From: CAVZVW01 sp963778845
GTDB taxonomy: Bacteria > Actinomycetota > Actinomycetes > Actinomycetales > Kineosporiaceae
DNA length: 64,000 bases
NCBI GenBank assembly: GCA_963778845.1
Contig: CAVZVW010000009.1
Span: forward strand, 806,001 to 870,000
Reading direction: 5' to 3'
The translations under genes were made by a program, and so were the position numbers. The notes below the pieces were generated by a model. It was not told the origin of the DNA. It was given only the letters and a program-made list of their open reading frames with translations, and ran no database searches. Below, in pieces: positions 49,878 through 59,670 of the stretch. The number at the start of each line of letters is the position of its first letter. Position 1 is the first letter of the stretch.

Positions 49878-50282
49878 CTACGCCACGTCCGGCGTGGCCA
49901 CCGTCTCGGTCGGGCGCTGCGCCATCATGCCGATCGGCAGCCCGTCGGGGCTGGCGACGAATGCCATCCACAGCTCCCCCGAGCCGTCCCTGTGCACCAG
50001 GCGAGGTCGGCTGACCGACGTCGCCCCTCTGCCCACGACCGCCTCGTACGTCGCCTCGAGGTCCTCGACCTGGTGGTACAGGATCGGTCGGGAGCGGAAC
50101 CTCGCGTCCTCGGGGACGCCGAGGTAGAGCCGCACCCCCCCGGCGTCGAAGAACGCCATCGGCTGGCCCGGGACGCTGAACAGGTGCGTGAGGCCGAGGA
50201 CGTCGCGGTAGAAGTCGACTGCCGCCTCCAGGTCGTCGACGCTGATGTGGATCTGCCCGACCGCGCCGAGGGTGTGCTCCAT
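49878..50282 (-). CDS. VOC (glyoxalase/bleomycin-resistance) family protein
   Basis: The 134-residue protein is a two-module VOC fold: VGQIHISVDDLEAAVDFYRDVLGLT with the first metal His, MAFFDAGGVRLYLG, LYHQVEDLEATYEAV and ELWMAFVASPDGLPIGMM. Metal ligands of a dioxygenase or isomerase type are plausible, but the substrate is unknown. It is followed 85 bp downstream of the uppS region on the same strand. Confidence 0.88.
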   Translation of the reverse strand: MEHTLGAVGQIHISVDDLEAAVDFYRDVLGLTHLFSVPGQPMAFFDAGGVRLYLGVPEDARFRSRPILYHQVEDLEATYEAVVGRGATSVSRPRLVHRDGSGELWMAFVASPDGLPIGMMAQRPTETVATPDVA

Positions 50283-50366
50283 GGTCGCTCCCGCGTTGGC
50301 TGGTACTCAGCACCTGAAGTATTCACGCCATTGAGCTCGACGTGGTCGCCGACCTGCTGGCCGACC

Positions 50367-51207
50367 TCACGTCGCGGAGTCGACCGCGCCGCCGTAGCGC
50401 CGGTCGCGACGGGCGTACTCCTCGATCGCCCGCCACAGGACCAGCCGGTCGACATCGGGCCACAGGACGTCCATGAACACCAGCTCGGCGTAGGCCGACT
50501 GCCAGAGCATGAAGTTCGACGTCCGCTGCTCCCCCGAGGTGCGCAGGAACATGTCGACGTCGGGCAGGTCCGGCTCGTCGAGGAACCGCGCGACCGTGCG
50601 CTCGTCGACGTGCTCGGGGTCCAGCCGACCGGCGGCGACCTCACGAGCGATCCCCCGTGCGGCGTCGGCGATCTCCGCCCGCCCGCCGTAGTTGACGCAC
50701 ATCGTCAGGGTGCAGCACATCGTTGTGCCGGGTGAGCGTCTCGGCCTTCTCCAGCTCGGTGATCACGCTGCGCCACAACCGGGGACGCCGCCCGGCCCAG
50801 CGCACCCGGACGCCCCACTCGTGCATCTGGTCGCGCCTGCGCCGGATCACGTCGCGGTTGAACCCCATGAGGAAGCGCACCTCCTCCGGCGAACGCCGCC
50901 AGTTCTCGGTGGAGAAGGCGTAGGCGGAAACGTGCCGCACACCGATCTCGATGGCTCCGGCCACGACGTCGAGCAGCGCGGCCTCGCCCCGCTCGTGCCC
51001 CGTCGTGCGGGGCAGCCCGCGCGCGTTGGCCCACCGGCCGTTGCCGTCCATGACGATCGCGATGTGCCTGGGCACCAGCTCACGAGGGATCGCCGGGGGC
51101 CGGGCACCCGACGGGTGAGGCGGCGGGGCCTGCGGGACGACCCGGCCCCGTGCCGCCTGGGCGTCCCCGAGGCCGGAGCGCACCCCGGCCCGGCGACGGA
51201 CGGCCAT
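50367..51207 (-). pseudogene. uppS: Isoprenyl transferase (UppS-type) with a single-base frameshift
   Basis: The enzyme makes the polyprenyl diphosphate carrier for cell-wall synthesis. From ATG 51207 the frame gives HIAIVMDGNGRWANARG (catalytic Asp about 54), GHERGE, YAFSTENWRR and LTRHNDVL (about residue 164). It then leaves the family sequence. The rest of the enzyme, LTMCVNYGGRAEI, RTSGEQRTSNFMLWQSAYAE and FMDVLWPD, is in the next frame, down to the stop at 50367. Removing one base near 50716 (CTGCACC to CTGACC) restores the whole protein. Because the rest is perfectly conserved and the function is essential, sequence error or a very recent change is likely. The start overlaps the recO stop. 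Confidence 0.85.
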
Positions 51208-51935
51208 CAGCGCTCGACCAGCCGTAGCGAGCGCACCTGACGCTCCAGGTGCCACTGCAGGTACGCCGCGGTCAGCCCGCTGGCCTCGCGCCGGCGGCGA
51301 TCCTCGCTGGCGTCGGCGACGTCCCAGTCCCCGGCCAGCAGCGCACCCAGCAGCTCCAGCGTCTGCGGGTGCGGAGCGGCGGCGCCGGCAGGACGGCACA
51401 GGGGGCAGACGCTGCCGCCCATCGCGACGGCGAACGCCGCGTGCGGGCCTGCTGCCCCGCAGCGTGCGCAGTCGCGGAAGGACGGCGCCCAGCCGGCTGT
51501 CGAGAGCGACCTGAGCAGGAAGGCGTCGAGCACCAGAGCCGGCTGGTGCTCCCCGCCCGCCAGCACGCGCAGGCCCCCGGCCAGCAGCAGGAACTGCTGG
51601 ACGGCGGGCTCGCGATCACCCTCGGTCAGGCGCTCTGCCGTCTCCAGCATCGCCGTCCCCGCGGTGTAGCGGGGGTAGTCGGTGGCGATCACGTGACCGT
51701 ACGCGGCGATCGACTCGACCTGGGTGATGATGTCCAGCGACCGGCCGGCGTAGAGCTGGACGTCGACCATCATGAAGGGCTCCACCCGCGACCCGAGGCG
51801 CGACGTCGTCTTGCGAACCCCCTTCGCCACGGCACGCACGCGGCCGTGCTCGCGGGTGAGCAGCGTGATGATGCGGTCGGCCTCGCCCAGCTTCTGGGTA
51901 CGCAGCACGATCGCCTCGTCGCGGTACAGGCTCAC
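51207..51935 (-). CDS. recO: DNA repair protein RecO
   Basis: RecO anneals DNA and helps load RecA in the RecFOR pathway. The 242-residue protein has the N-terminal OB fold (YRDEAIVLRTQKLGEADRI, GVRKTTSRLGSRVEP) and the zinc-type cysteines CARCG and CPLC (about residues 160-182). GTG 51935 is the family-consistent start. It is coupled to uppS, a standard actinobacterial arrangement. Confidence 0.93.
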   Translation of the reverse strand: MSLYRDEAIVLRTQKLGEADRIITLLTREHGRVRAVAKGVRKTTSRLGSRVEPFMMVDVQLYAGRSLDIITQVESIAAYGHVIATDYPRYTAGTAMLETAERLTEGDREPAVQQFLLLAGGLRVLAGGEHQPALVLDAFLLRSLSTAGWAPSFRDCARCGAAGPHAAFAVAMGGSVCPLCRPAGAAAPHPQTLELLGALLAGDWDVADASEDRRRREASGLTAAYLQWHLERQVRSLRLVER

Positions 51936-52015
51936 CGCACGATTGTCGCCGACCGCAGGCGCGCCGTCCGCCCGACACCCTGGCCAGGCTCGCGTCGTCC
52001 CGGGCGAGGCTCCCG

Positions 52016-53773
52016 TCAGGCCGCGGCCGGGCGGCCCTGCGCGCGGTTGACGGCGGAGACGACAGCCTTCAGCGAGGCGCGGACGATGCTGGAGTCGACG
52101 CCGACCCCCCACAGCACCCGCTCGCCGACGGCGCACTCGACATAGGCGGCCGCTGTGGCGTCGCCGCCGGAGCTCATGGCGTGCTCGGTGTAGTCGAGCA
52201 CGCGCACGTCGACGCCGAGGGCCTCCAGGGCCGCCACGAACGCTGCGATCGGCCCGTTGCCCGTGCCGTCCAAGTGGTGGGTCGCCCCACCCGGGCAGGC
52301 CGCGGAGGCGGACTCGACGACCTCGATCTCGAGGCGGGTCGAGCCGTCCTCCTCGCTGGTCTGGCGCATCCCCTTGAGCGTGAACCGGCCCCAGGGCGCC
52401 TCGGGGTCGGGCAGGTACTCGTCGCGGAACACGTCCCACATCTGCTGCGGCGCGATCTCCCCGCCCTGGACGTCGGTGTGCCGCTGCACCACCTGGCTGA
52501 ACTCGATCTGCAGCCGTCGCGGCAGGTCCAGGTGGTACTCGTGCTTCATGATGTAGGCGACGCCGCCCTTGCCGGACTGGCTGTTGACCCGGATGACGGC
52601 CTCGTACGTGCGCCCGACGTCGCGCGGGTCGATGGGCAGGTACGGCACCGCCCACACCAGGTCGTCCACGCCGACACCGGCCGCGGCGGCGTCGCGCTCC
52701 ATCGACTCGAAGCCCTTCTTGATGGCGTCCTGGTGGGAGCCGGAGAAGGCCGTGTAGACGAGGTCACCGCCGTAGGGGTGCCGCTCGTTGACGGGCAGCT
52801 GGTTGCAGTGCTCGACGGTGCGCCGGATCTCGTCGATGCCCGAGAAGTCGATCATCGGGTCGATGCCCTGGCTGAACAGGTTCATCCCCAGCGTGACCAG
52901 GCAGACGTTCCCGGTGCGCTCGCCGTTGCCGAACAGGCACCCCTCGATGCGGTCCGCACCTGCCATGCGACCCAGCTCGGCCGCGGCGACCGCCGTCCCG
53001 CGGTCGTTGTGCGGGTGGAGGGAGAGCACGACGCTGTCCCGGAACGCCAGGTGGCGGTGCATCCACTCGATCGAGTCGGCGTAGACGTTCGGCGTGGCCA
53101 TCTCGACGGTGGCCGGCAGGTTGATGATGGCTTTGCGGTCGGCGCTGGGCTCGAATACCTCGAGCACCTCGTTGCACACCCGGGCCGCGAACTCCAGCTC
53201 CGTGCCGGTGTAGGACTCCGGGGAGTACTCGAAGTACACATCCGTGCCCGTCAAGGCGTCGGCGAGCTTGCGGCACAGCCGGGCGCCGTCCAGCGCGATG
53301 TCGACCACACCGTCCATGTCCGTGCCGAACACCACCCGACGCTGCAGGGTCGACGTGGAGTTGTACAGGTGGACGACGGCCTGCTTCGCCCCCCGGATCG
53401 AGTCGTAGGTGCGCTCGATCAGGTGGTCGCGCGACTGGGTGAGCACCTGGATCACCACGTCGTCGGGGATCAGGTCGTCCTCGATGAGCAGCCGCACGAA
53501 GTCGAAGTCCGTCTGGCTGGCCGAGGGGAAGCCGACCTCGATCTCCTTGTAGCCCATGCGGACGAGCAGCTCGAACATGCGCCGCTTGCGCTCGGGGTTC
53601 ATCGGGTCGATCAGCGCCTGGTTGCCGTCGCGCAGGTCGACCGCGCACCACTGCGGGGGCGCTTCGATGCGCTTCGTCGGCCACGTCCGGTCCGGAAGGT
53701 CCACCCGGATGTGCTCGTGGAACGGCCGGTACTTGTGGATGGGCATGCCGGACGGCTGCTGGGTGTTCCTCAT
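52016..53773 (-). CDS. leuA: 2-isopropylmalate synthase
   Basis: LeuA condenses acetyl-CoA with 2-oxoisovalerate, the first step of leucine synthesis. The 585-residue protein has the catalytic barrel (CAVDLRDGNQALIDPM, SLHPHNDRGTAVAA, EGCLFGNGERTGN) and the C-terminal LeuA dimerisation/allosteric domain for leucine feedback. The ATG at 53773 follows GAGGCGACC. A leader peptide rich in leucine codons was looked for upstream and not found. Its place near recO and era is usual in actinobacteria. Confidence 0.96.
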   Translation of the reverse strand: MRNTQQPSGMPIHKYRPFHEHIRVDLPDRTWPTKRIEAPPQWCAVDLRDGNQALIDPMNPERKRRMFELLVRMGYKEIEVGFPSASQTDFDFVRLLIEDDLIPDDVVIQVLTQSRDHLIERTYDSIRGAKQAVVHLYNSTSTLQRRVVFGTDMDGVVDIALDGARLCRKLADALTGTDVYFEYSPESYTGTELEFAARVCNEVLEVFEPSADRKAIINLPATVEMATPNVYADSIEWMHRHLAFRDSVVLSLHPHNDRGTAVAAAELGRMAGADRIEGCLFGNGERTGNVCLVTLGMNLFSQGIDPMIDFSGIDEIRRTVEHCNQLPVNERHPYGGDLVYTAFSGSHQDAIKKGFESMERDAAAAGVGVDDLVWAVPYLPIDPRDVGRTYEAVIRVNSQSGKGGVAYIMKHEYHLDLPRRLQIEFSQVVQRHTDVQGGEIAPQQMWDVFRDEYLPDPEAPWGRFTLKGMRQTSEEDGSTRLEIEVVESASAACPGGATHHLDGTGNGPIAAFVAALEALGVDVRVLDYTEHAMSSGGDATAAAYVECAVGERVLWGVGVDSSIVRASLKAVVSAVNRAQGRPAAA

Positions 53774-54048
53774 GGTCGCCTCACGTGGGTCGGTGCCTCA
53801 GGGCCTCTGGATCGGGCGGGACAGGTCGTCGGCCGGCACGCGCGGGACTCCGCGGCGAGAGGACCGGCCTAGACGGCCCCGCCGCGGCGGCGAAGGAGGA
53901 GTCGCGCCACACGCACGTCGTCGAGGCTACACGCCGGGGCCTCGTGGGCGATACTGCTGCGGGTGACGACCACCGACATGGCCCTGCTGGCCCTGCTCCC
54001 GCCGGTGGTGTTCGTAGACAGCAGGCGGCACGCCGGGAGGAGCCGGAG

Positions 54049-54645
54049 ATGCGGAGAATCGTCGTCGGTTCGGTCGGAGGAGTTCTCCTCCTTGCTGGGC
54101 TGGTGACGCTGCGTGCTCTCGGGGGGCCGAGCTCGCCCATCATTGACGCCGAGCTGCCTCGCGCGCAGAGCGCACTGCTCCACGGGCTCGTGGCTGGGCA
54201 GCAGGCGATGGTTCCGCCGGGGTTGAGCCCGACCGTCGCGAAGGACGCTGCCCTCTCCGCTCATTCCGACCTAGCCACGCGGAACGCCATGAAGGCGAGC
54301 GCGGCGGCGAGGCTCCGGGGTCTGTTCTCGGGCAAGGCTCTCGGGGACTTCACGACCGCCACAAACAACGGCATCGACGCGCTGGCCGACCCGTCCTTCC
54401 GCGTTCTCGGAGGAGGCGCCGACTCGCTGCGGGTTGCCGACGCGACACGGCTCGACGCCTCGACGCTCAAGATCACCGGAACGGTGCGGATGTGGTCGTC
54501 GATGGCGCAGGTGCAGGGGACGAAGCTCGTGCCGGCAACCCCCAGCAACCTGGTCGACTTCCGGGCCATACTCCGCAAGCAGCCCAGCGGCGCCTGGCTC
54601 ACCACGGACTACACGTGGAGCTTCCATCCCGGTTCGGAACCCTGA
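54049..54645 (+). CDS. Hypothetical membrane-anchored protein
   Basis: The 198-residue protein starts MRRIVVGSVGGVLLLAGLVTLRAL, one membrane or signal segment, followed by an external domain of helices (ARLRGLFSGKALGDFTTATNNGIDAL) and strands (LKITGTVRMWSSMAQVQGTK, AWLTTDYTWSFHPG). GGGAGGAG seven bases before the ATG supports the start. The C-terminal half resembles small NTF2-like or lipid-carrier folds, but no family is assigned. Confidence 0.68.
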   Translation: MRRIVVGSVGGVLLLAGLVTLRALGGPSSPIIDAELPRAQSALLHGLVAGQQAMVPPGLSPTVAKDAALSAHSDLATRNAMKASAAARLRGLFSGKALGDFTTATNNGIDALADPSFRVLGGGADSLRVADATRLDASTLKITGTVRMWSSMAQVQGTKLVPATPSNLVDFRAILRKQPSGAWLTTDYTWSFHPGSEP

Positions 54646-54726
54646 TGTTCGCCGCTTGACGCCCCGCGCCGTTCGTGCCCAGGAGTCGAACGGCAACGCA
54701 GCCCACCATCGGAGAGACTGACCCGT

Positions 54727-56916
54727 ATGGCACGGTCGCAGACGTATACCTGCCCTTTGTGCGAGGCGACCTGCGGCCTCGTCGTGGAGGTCCACGGCGA
54801 GGGGCCACACACCCGCGCTGTCGGTGTGCGCGGCGACGCCCAGGACGTGTTCAGCCACGGTTTCGTGTGCCCCAAGGGCCTGGCGATCGCGGACCTGCAG
54901 CACGACCCCGACCGCCTGCGTCGCCCTCTGGTCGACGGCGGTCGAGACCACGTGGGACGCCGCCTGGCAGGCGGTCGAGCAACGGATTGCACGGTTCGTC
55001 GCCGAGCACGGCCACCAGCGTTTGGCGGTGTACCTCGGCAACCCGACCGTGCACAACCTGGCCGCCACCCTGTACGCCCCGGCGGTCGTCAAGGCCGCGG
55101 GTACGCGCTACGTGTTCAGCGCGTCCACGAGCGACCAGATGCCCAAGCAGGTGTCCGCCGCGCTGATGTTCGGCCACCCGCTGACGATCCCCATCCCGGA
55201 CGTCGACCGCACCGACCTGCTCGTCGTGCTCGGCGCCGACCCGCTGACCTCCAACGGCTCCCTGATGACCGCGCCCGACATGCCCGGCCGCCTGCGAGCC
55301 CTGCGCGCACGCGGGGGCCGGCTGGTCGTGGTCGACCCGCGCACGTCCCGCACCGCCCGCGCGGCGGACCTGCACCTGCCCATCCGGCCGGGCACCGACG
55401 CGTTCCTGCTCGCCGCGCTCGCGCGGCTGCTCCTGCGAGGACGGCGCCCAGCCCGGGCCGCACGTCACCGGCCTCGACGTCCTGCCGGGTGTCCTCGAAC
55501 CGTTCACCCCCGAGGCCGTCGAGCCGCACACCGGCATCCCGGCGGGGCAGATCCGCGACCTCGCGCTGGAACTGGCGCGGGCGGCGTCCGCCGCGGTCTA
55601 CGGGCGCATGGGCACGACGACGGTGCGCTTCGGCACGCTCACGTCCTGGCTCGTGGACGTGGTGAACACCCTCACGGGCAACCTCGACCGGCCCGGTGGG
55701 GTGATGTTCCCCCTCGCGGCCGCCGGCCAGCGCAACGCCTCGAGCGCCACGCCGTCCCGGCCGACCACCCTCGGTCGTTTCGCGACCGCCGAACGCGGCC
55801 TCGGCGAGGTGTTCGGCGAGCTGCCCACCGCCGCGCTGGCCGAGGAGATCCTCGGCGGCCACATCCGCGGGCTGATCACGATCGCGGGCAACCCGGCGCT
55901 CTCGGCCGCCAACGGCGAGCTTCTCGAGAAGGCGCTGGCGGGGCTGGACCTGCTCGTCAGCGTCGACCCGTACTGCAACGAGACGACCCGCCACGCCGAC
56001 GTGGTGCTCCCGGTACCTGGCCCGCTCGAACGCCCGCACTACGACCTGGCGTTCACCCAGCTGTCGGTACGCAACGTCGCGCACTACTCCCCCGCCGTGA
56101 TGGACCCAGCCGAGGCCGACCCGCCGATGCCACCGGAGTGGTCGACGCTTGCGCGGCTCGCCGGGGCGCTCAGCGGCATGGCCGGGGTGAGGCCCGAGGA
56201 TGTCGACGCCATGGTGCTGCGAACCATGATCGGGCGGGAGGTCGCCGCGCCAGGGATCACCGCTGCACGGGCGCAGCGTCGAGGACGTGGTGGCCGAGCT
56301 CGGTGCTGAGCCCGGCGAGGAGCGCCTGCTCGACCTGCTGCTGCGCTCCGGCCCGTACCGGCTCACTCTCGAGGAGCTGCGCGCGCACCCGCACGGCCTC
56401 GACCTCGGTCCACTGCAGCCGCGGCTGCCCGAGGTGCTGCGCACCCCGAGCGGCATGGTCGAGCTCGCGCCGCAAGCGCTGGTGGACGACGTCGCCCGCT
56501 TGCGCGCCGCGCTGGCCGAGCCGCCTGACGGGCGCCTGCTCCTCGTCGGCCGCCGCCATCTGCGGTCGAACAACTCGTGGGGGCACAACGTGGCGTCGCT
56601 GATGACCGGCAGCAACACCTGCACGCTGCAGATCCACCCGGACGACGCCGCGCACCTCGGGCTTGATGACGCCGGGCTGGCCAGGGTCACCTCGGCGGCG
56701 GGATCGGTGGTGGCCGCCGTCGAGGTGACCGACCGCATCAGGCCGGGCGTTGTGTCGCTCCCCCATGGGTGGGGCCACGACGTCGAGGGCACCCGGCTGT
56801 CGGTGGCCCGGGCCCATCCGGGCGTGAACGTCAACCGGCTGGTGCCACCCGAGGTCGACCCCCTGTCGAGCACGACCGTGCTCAACGGGATACCCGTCGA
56901 GGTCGTGCCGGCCTGA
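54727..56916 (+). pseudogene. Molybdopterin-dependent oxidoreductase with three +1 frameshifts
   Basis: The protein is a molybdenum/tungsten bis-MGD enzyme of the formate-dehydrogenase/nitrate-reductase superfamily. The N-terminus has a 4Fe-4S motif, CPLCEATCG then CPKG (Cys9, 12, 16 and 48). The central part has VVLGADPLTSNGSLMTAPD, VVVDPRTSRTARAADLHLP and NTLTGNLDRPGGVMFP, and the C-terminal binding domain has RSNNSWGHNV, NTCTLQIHPDDAAHLGL and LPHGWGHD. Three joins are needed, near 54940, 55436 and 56254, each fixed by removing one base. No nonsense substitutions are seen, so the full length is about 729 codons. It may be intact in reality. Confidence 0.8.
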
Positions 56917-56934
56917 GCCCTGCCGCCGCCCCCG

Positions 56935-56991
56935 TGATCATGTAGTTCATGCTGGCTGGGGCTTCCTGCTGCCCGCGATCATGCAATCCCG
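56935..56991. repeat. GATCATG boxes at a convergent junction (weak third locus)
   Basis: CGTGATCATGTAGTT (56933-56947) and CGCGATCATGCAATC (56975-56989) repeat in the same direction between the convergent oxidoreductase and a minus-strand hypothetical gene. The boxes match the ends of the 9.0- and 49.0-kb palindromes, but no long inverted stem is formed here. Confidence 0.45.
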
Positions 56992-57013
56992 GGTCCCCTC
57001 CGTTGGGCTTGCC

Positions 57014-57538
57014 TCACACGTCCATAGCCTCCACCAGCACCCGCGGACGCTGCGGATCCGACAGGTCGACGCAGATGCTGCGTTGGGAGCCGTCCATCGA
57101 ATCGGGGTCGGACGCGCAGCTCTGCCCCGCGGCGCCCGCCGCCTCCCCAGCGCAGTCAGCAGGCGCGGCCCCATCCACGCGGGGTTCCTCACCCTGGACC
57201 GGAGTCATCGCCGTGTCGCGAAGGAACGTCGACAGCCCAGAGGGCGTGGTCGTGAACCGCAGCGAGAGGGTGTACTCACCGAACATGGGGTGCACGTCCG
57301 AGTAGAACCTGACGTCCGTGGCGTCACCCGGCAGGGCCAGGCCGAAGTGCGCCGTCACCTCGCCCAGCCCGACGTTGCTACCCCGGCATGCCCGAGAGTC
57401 TGTGACGTCAGGCGCCCTGCTGAACCTCGCCTGCATCGGGGTCCACAGGCGCAGCGCAGTCACCAGCACGGTGGCCACGATCACGACAATGCTGACGCCT
57501 CCGATGACCATCGCGACGACCATGAGCCGACCCGACAC
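57014..57538 (-). CDS. Hypothetical membrane-anchored protein
   Basis: The 174-residue protein has one N-terminal membrane segment (LMVVAMVIGGVSIVVIVATVLVTAL, about residues 5-29) and an external domain with four cysteines (SRACRGS, ADCAGE, QSCASD, SICVDL) and strands such as YTLSLRFTTTPSGL. Disulfide bonding outside the cell is likely. Family not recognised. Confidence 0.65.
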   Translation of the reverse strand: MSGRLMVVAMVIGGVSIVVIVATVLVTALRLWTPMQARFSRAPDVTDSRACRGSNVGLGEVTAHFGLALPGDATDVRFYSDVHPMFGEYTLSLRFTTTPSGLSTFLRDTAMTPVQGEEPRVDGAAPADCAGEAAGAAGQSCASDPDSMDGSQRSICVDLSDPQRPRVLVEAMDV

Positions 57539-57610
57539 CGGACGCCTGGGGTCCCCGCTGTCGGTCGCGTTCGGCGGAAATGGGTCCTCCGTGATCGCCG
57601 TCGACCCCTT

Positions 57611-58966
57611 CTACGTGAGCTCGCCGAGCAGGGACTGGAAGGACGTGACGTACCGGTCGACGTCGGCCTCACTCGCGGCCACGCAACACGTCGGGCCCGC
57701 GCCCACGAGGGCCTCCCAGACCCCGCGGTTAGCGAGGTAGACGCGCATGAGCCGGCGCAGCGCGACGTCCAGGTCCGCATGCGCCTCGGCGGCGGTGCGC
57801 GGCGGTTCGGGTGCGAAGACGTATCCGCTGCGCGGCCAGAACCGGTGCACCGACCAGGGCAGCCCGGCCGCGCGGACGGCGGCCTCGAGCCCGTCGGCCA
57901 GCCGGGTCCCGAGCCGGTGGGTGTGCGCGTAGGCGTCGGCGGTCAGCACCTGGCCCATGGCCGCGCGCGCCGCCGCCATGGACAGCGCGTTGCCGAACAG
58001 GGTGCCCCCGGTGGCGGCCGTCGGCTTGGGGTCGTCGCGGCCGGCGGGACGGCGGAGGACGTCGGCCACGTCGTCGCTCATGCCGTACGCGCCGAGCGGC
58101 ACGCCGGCCGCGATCGACTTGCCGATGGTCACGATGTCGGGCGAGAGCGCCCACATGGTGCTGAGCCCGCCGGGGCCGACAACCTGGGTGTGGGTCTCGT
58201 CGTAGGCGAGCAGCGTGCCCGTTTCGCGGGTGAGCCGCCGCAGCGCCTCGTGGAAGCCTGGCGCCGGCAGGAGCAGGCCGACGTTGTTGGTCAGCGCCGG
58301 CTCGGTGAGCACGAGCGCGATGCGGCGCGACGCGAGGGCGGCCTCGAGCGCCCCGGGGTCGTTGAACGGGACGATGACCGTGCGGCTGGTGACGTCGGCC
58401 GGTAGGCCCGCCTCCTCGGCGACGAGGCGGCCGCCGTCGAGCTCGACGAGGGCCTCGTCGAAGTGGCCGTGGTACTTGCCGTCGAACATGAGCACGGCGT
58501 CACGCCCGGTGCGGATGCGCGCGACGCGGATGGCCTCGGTGTTGGCGTGCGTGGCGGAAAGGGTGAACTGCCACTGCGGCAGCCGGTAGCGACGGGCCAG
58601 CTCGTCGGCAACCCATACGGCGTCCTCGGTCGGCAGCATGAACTGGCTGCCGGCGCCGACCCGGGCGCTGACGGCCGCAACGACCGCCGGCGGCGCGTAG
58701 CCGCAGAACATCGACATGTCGGCGATGTTGAAGTCGGCGTACTCGTGGCCGTCGACGTCGCGGAACCGCGAGCCCGCCCCCTCAGCGACGAAGAGGGGCG
58801 CGTGGTCGTAGGACGACTGCATCCAGCTCATCGGCACGCCGTTGGGCATGGCCCGGTGGGCGTGCTGCCACAGCTCGAGGCTGCGCGGGTGCGAGGCCCG
58901 GAAGGCGGCGTCCTCCCTGCTCTTGAGCTCCTGCACCCGACGCGGGTCGATCCCCTGGGCCGCCAT
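57611..58966 (-). CDS. Class III PLP-dependent aminotransferase (glutamate-1-semialdehyde aminomutase-like)
   Basis: The 451-residue fold-type I enzyme has NGVPMSWMQS, DFNIADMSMFCGYAPPAVV, LSATHANTEAIRVARI, FDGKYHGHFDEALVE, LLAYDETHTQV and the PLP lysine in TIGKSIAAGVPLGAYG. It is closest in style to the GSA-aminomutase/aspartate-aminotransferase subgroup but differs from HemL (no typical hem neighbours, long N-terminal MAAQGIDPRR). ATG 58966 gives the family-length start. The substrate is unknown. It is probably not the haem enzyme. Confidence 0.87.
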   Translation of the reverse strand: MAAQGIDPRRVQELKSREDAAFRASHPRSLELWQHAHRAMPNGVPMSWMQSSYDHAPLFVAEGAGSRFRDVDGHEYADFNIADMSMFCGYAPPAVVAAVSARVGAGSQFMLPTEDAVWVADELARRYRLPQWQFTLSATHANTEAIRVARIRTGRDAVLMFDGKYHGHFDEALVELDGGRLVAEEAGLPADVTSRTVIVPFNDPGALEAALASRRIALVLTEPALTNNVGLLLPAPGFHEALRRLTRETGTLLAYDETHTQVVGPGGLSTMWALSPDIVTIGKSIAAGVPLGAYGMSDDVADVLRRPAGRDDPKPTAATGGTLFGNALSMAAARAAMGQVLTADAYAHTHRLGTRLADGLEAAVRAAGLPWSVHRFWPRSGYVFAPEPPRTAAEAHADLDVALRRLMRVYLANRGVWEALVGAGPTCCVAASEADVDRYVTSFQSLLGELT

Positions 58967-59030
58967 GGCGGTCACTGTAGACAACCGGCACTGGGCCGCG
59001 TGGTCTTCGCTGGGCGACAGCCCGGCGGCC

Positions 59031-59552
59031 TCAGCAGTCGAACACGGACCAGCAGATGTCGTTGCGCAACCGCTGGTCGTCGAGGATGAGCTCACGAATG
59101 GGCTCCGGCAGCTGGCCGCGCTGCCACCGGCACTCGAGCTGGCCGGCGCGCTCACGCTCGGCCGCGCCGCCCGTCGCGGCGCCCTGTGCGGCCTTGATCG
59201 CGTAGGCGGCGGCACCGAGCTCGTGCGCGGCGACGTGGGCGACGACCGCCGCCTGGCCGGCCGCGTAGGCGGCGTGGCGTGCTGCCCCGCGCAGGTCCCT
59301 GGCCGCCCCCATGGCGTGACCACCGGCCGTGCGGGCCTCGGTCATGGTGATCTCACCCCGTGCCCAGGCGCGAGCTTGGCCGATGGCATGCCGCGGGCGC
59401 GGGTCGTCGGACCGAGCCGACTCGAACAAGGCGAGGACGTGCTCGGCGCACGTCGCCGCCCACAGGGCGAGCAGGTGGTGATCCGAGTCGGTGAGAGTGC
59501 CGCCGCGGCGGATCGTCACGAAGCGAGGGTCGCGGACTTTCGGAAGGATCAC
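59031..59552 (-). CDS. Putative immunity-protein-like helical protein
   Basis: The 173-residue protein (GTG 59552, with a GAGGGGGCTTG ribosome region) contains LPKVRDPRFVTIRRGGTLTD followed by long alanine-rich helices with paired His (AAVVAHVAAHELGAAAYAIKAA). This pattern matches actinobacterial proteins commonly annotated as putative immunity proteins. No toxin gene is adjacent, so a stand-alone (orphan) role or another function is possible. Confidence 0.65.
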   Translation of the reverse strand: MILPKVRDPRFVTIRRGGTLTDSDHHLLALWAATCAEHVLALFESARSDDPRPRHAIGQARAWARGEITMTEARTAGGHAMGAARDLRGAARHAAYAAGQAAVVAHVAAHELGAAAYAIKAAQGAATGGAAERERAGQLECRWQRGQLPEPIRELILDDQRLRNDICWSVFDC

Positions 59553-59670
59553 TCCAAGCCCCCTCGTGCACGGCCCGTGAGATGTCTCAGGCTCTCGATG
59601 GACGGTAGCGGCCGGTTCGGGTGTGAGCCGAGGCGCCGATCCTGGCAGGCTGCGCGTGGGAGGTGGTCGC

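Noticed and set aside
50367..51207. Programmed ribosomal frameshift in uppS
   Set aside because: No slippery heptamer or downstream pseudoknot is evident at the join, and the family is normally read in one frame. A sequence error or mutation is simpler.
53774..53940. Leucine attenuator leader upstream of leuA
   Set aside because: No short frame with a leucine run and no paired terminator/antiterminator stems were found.
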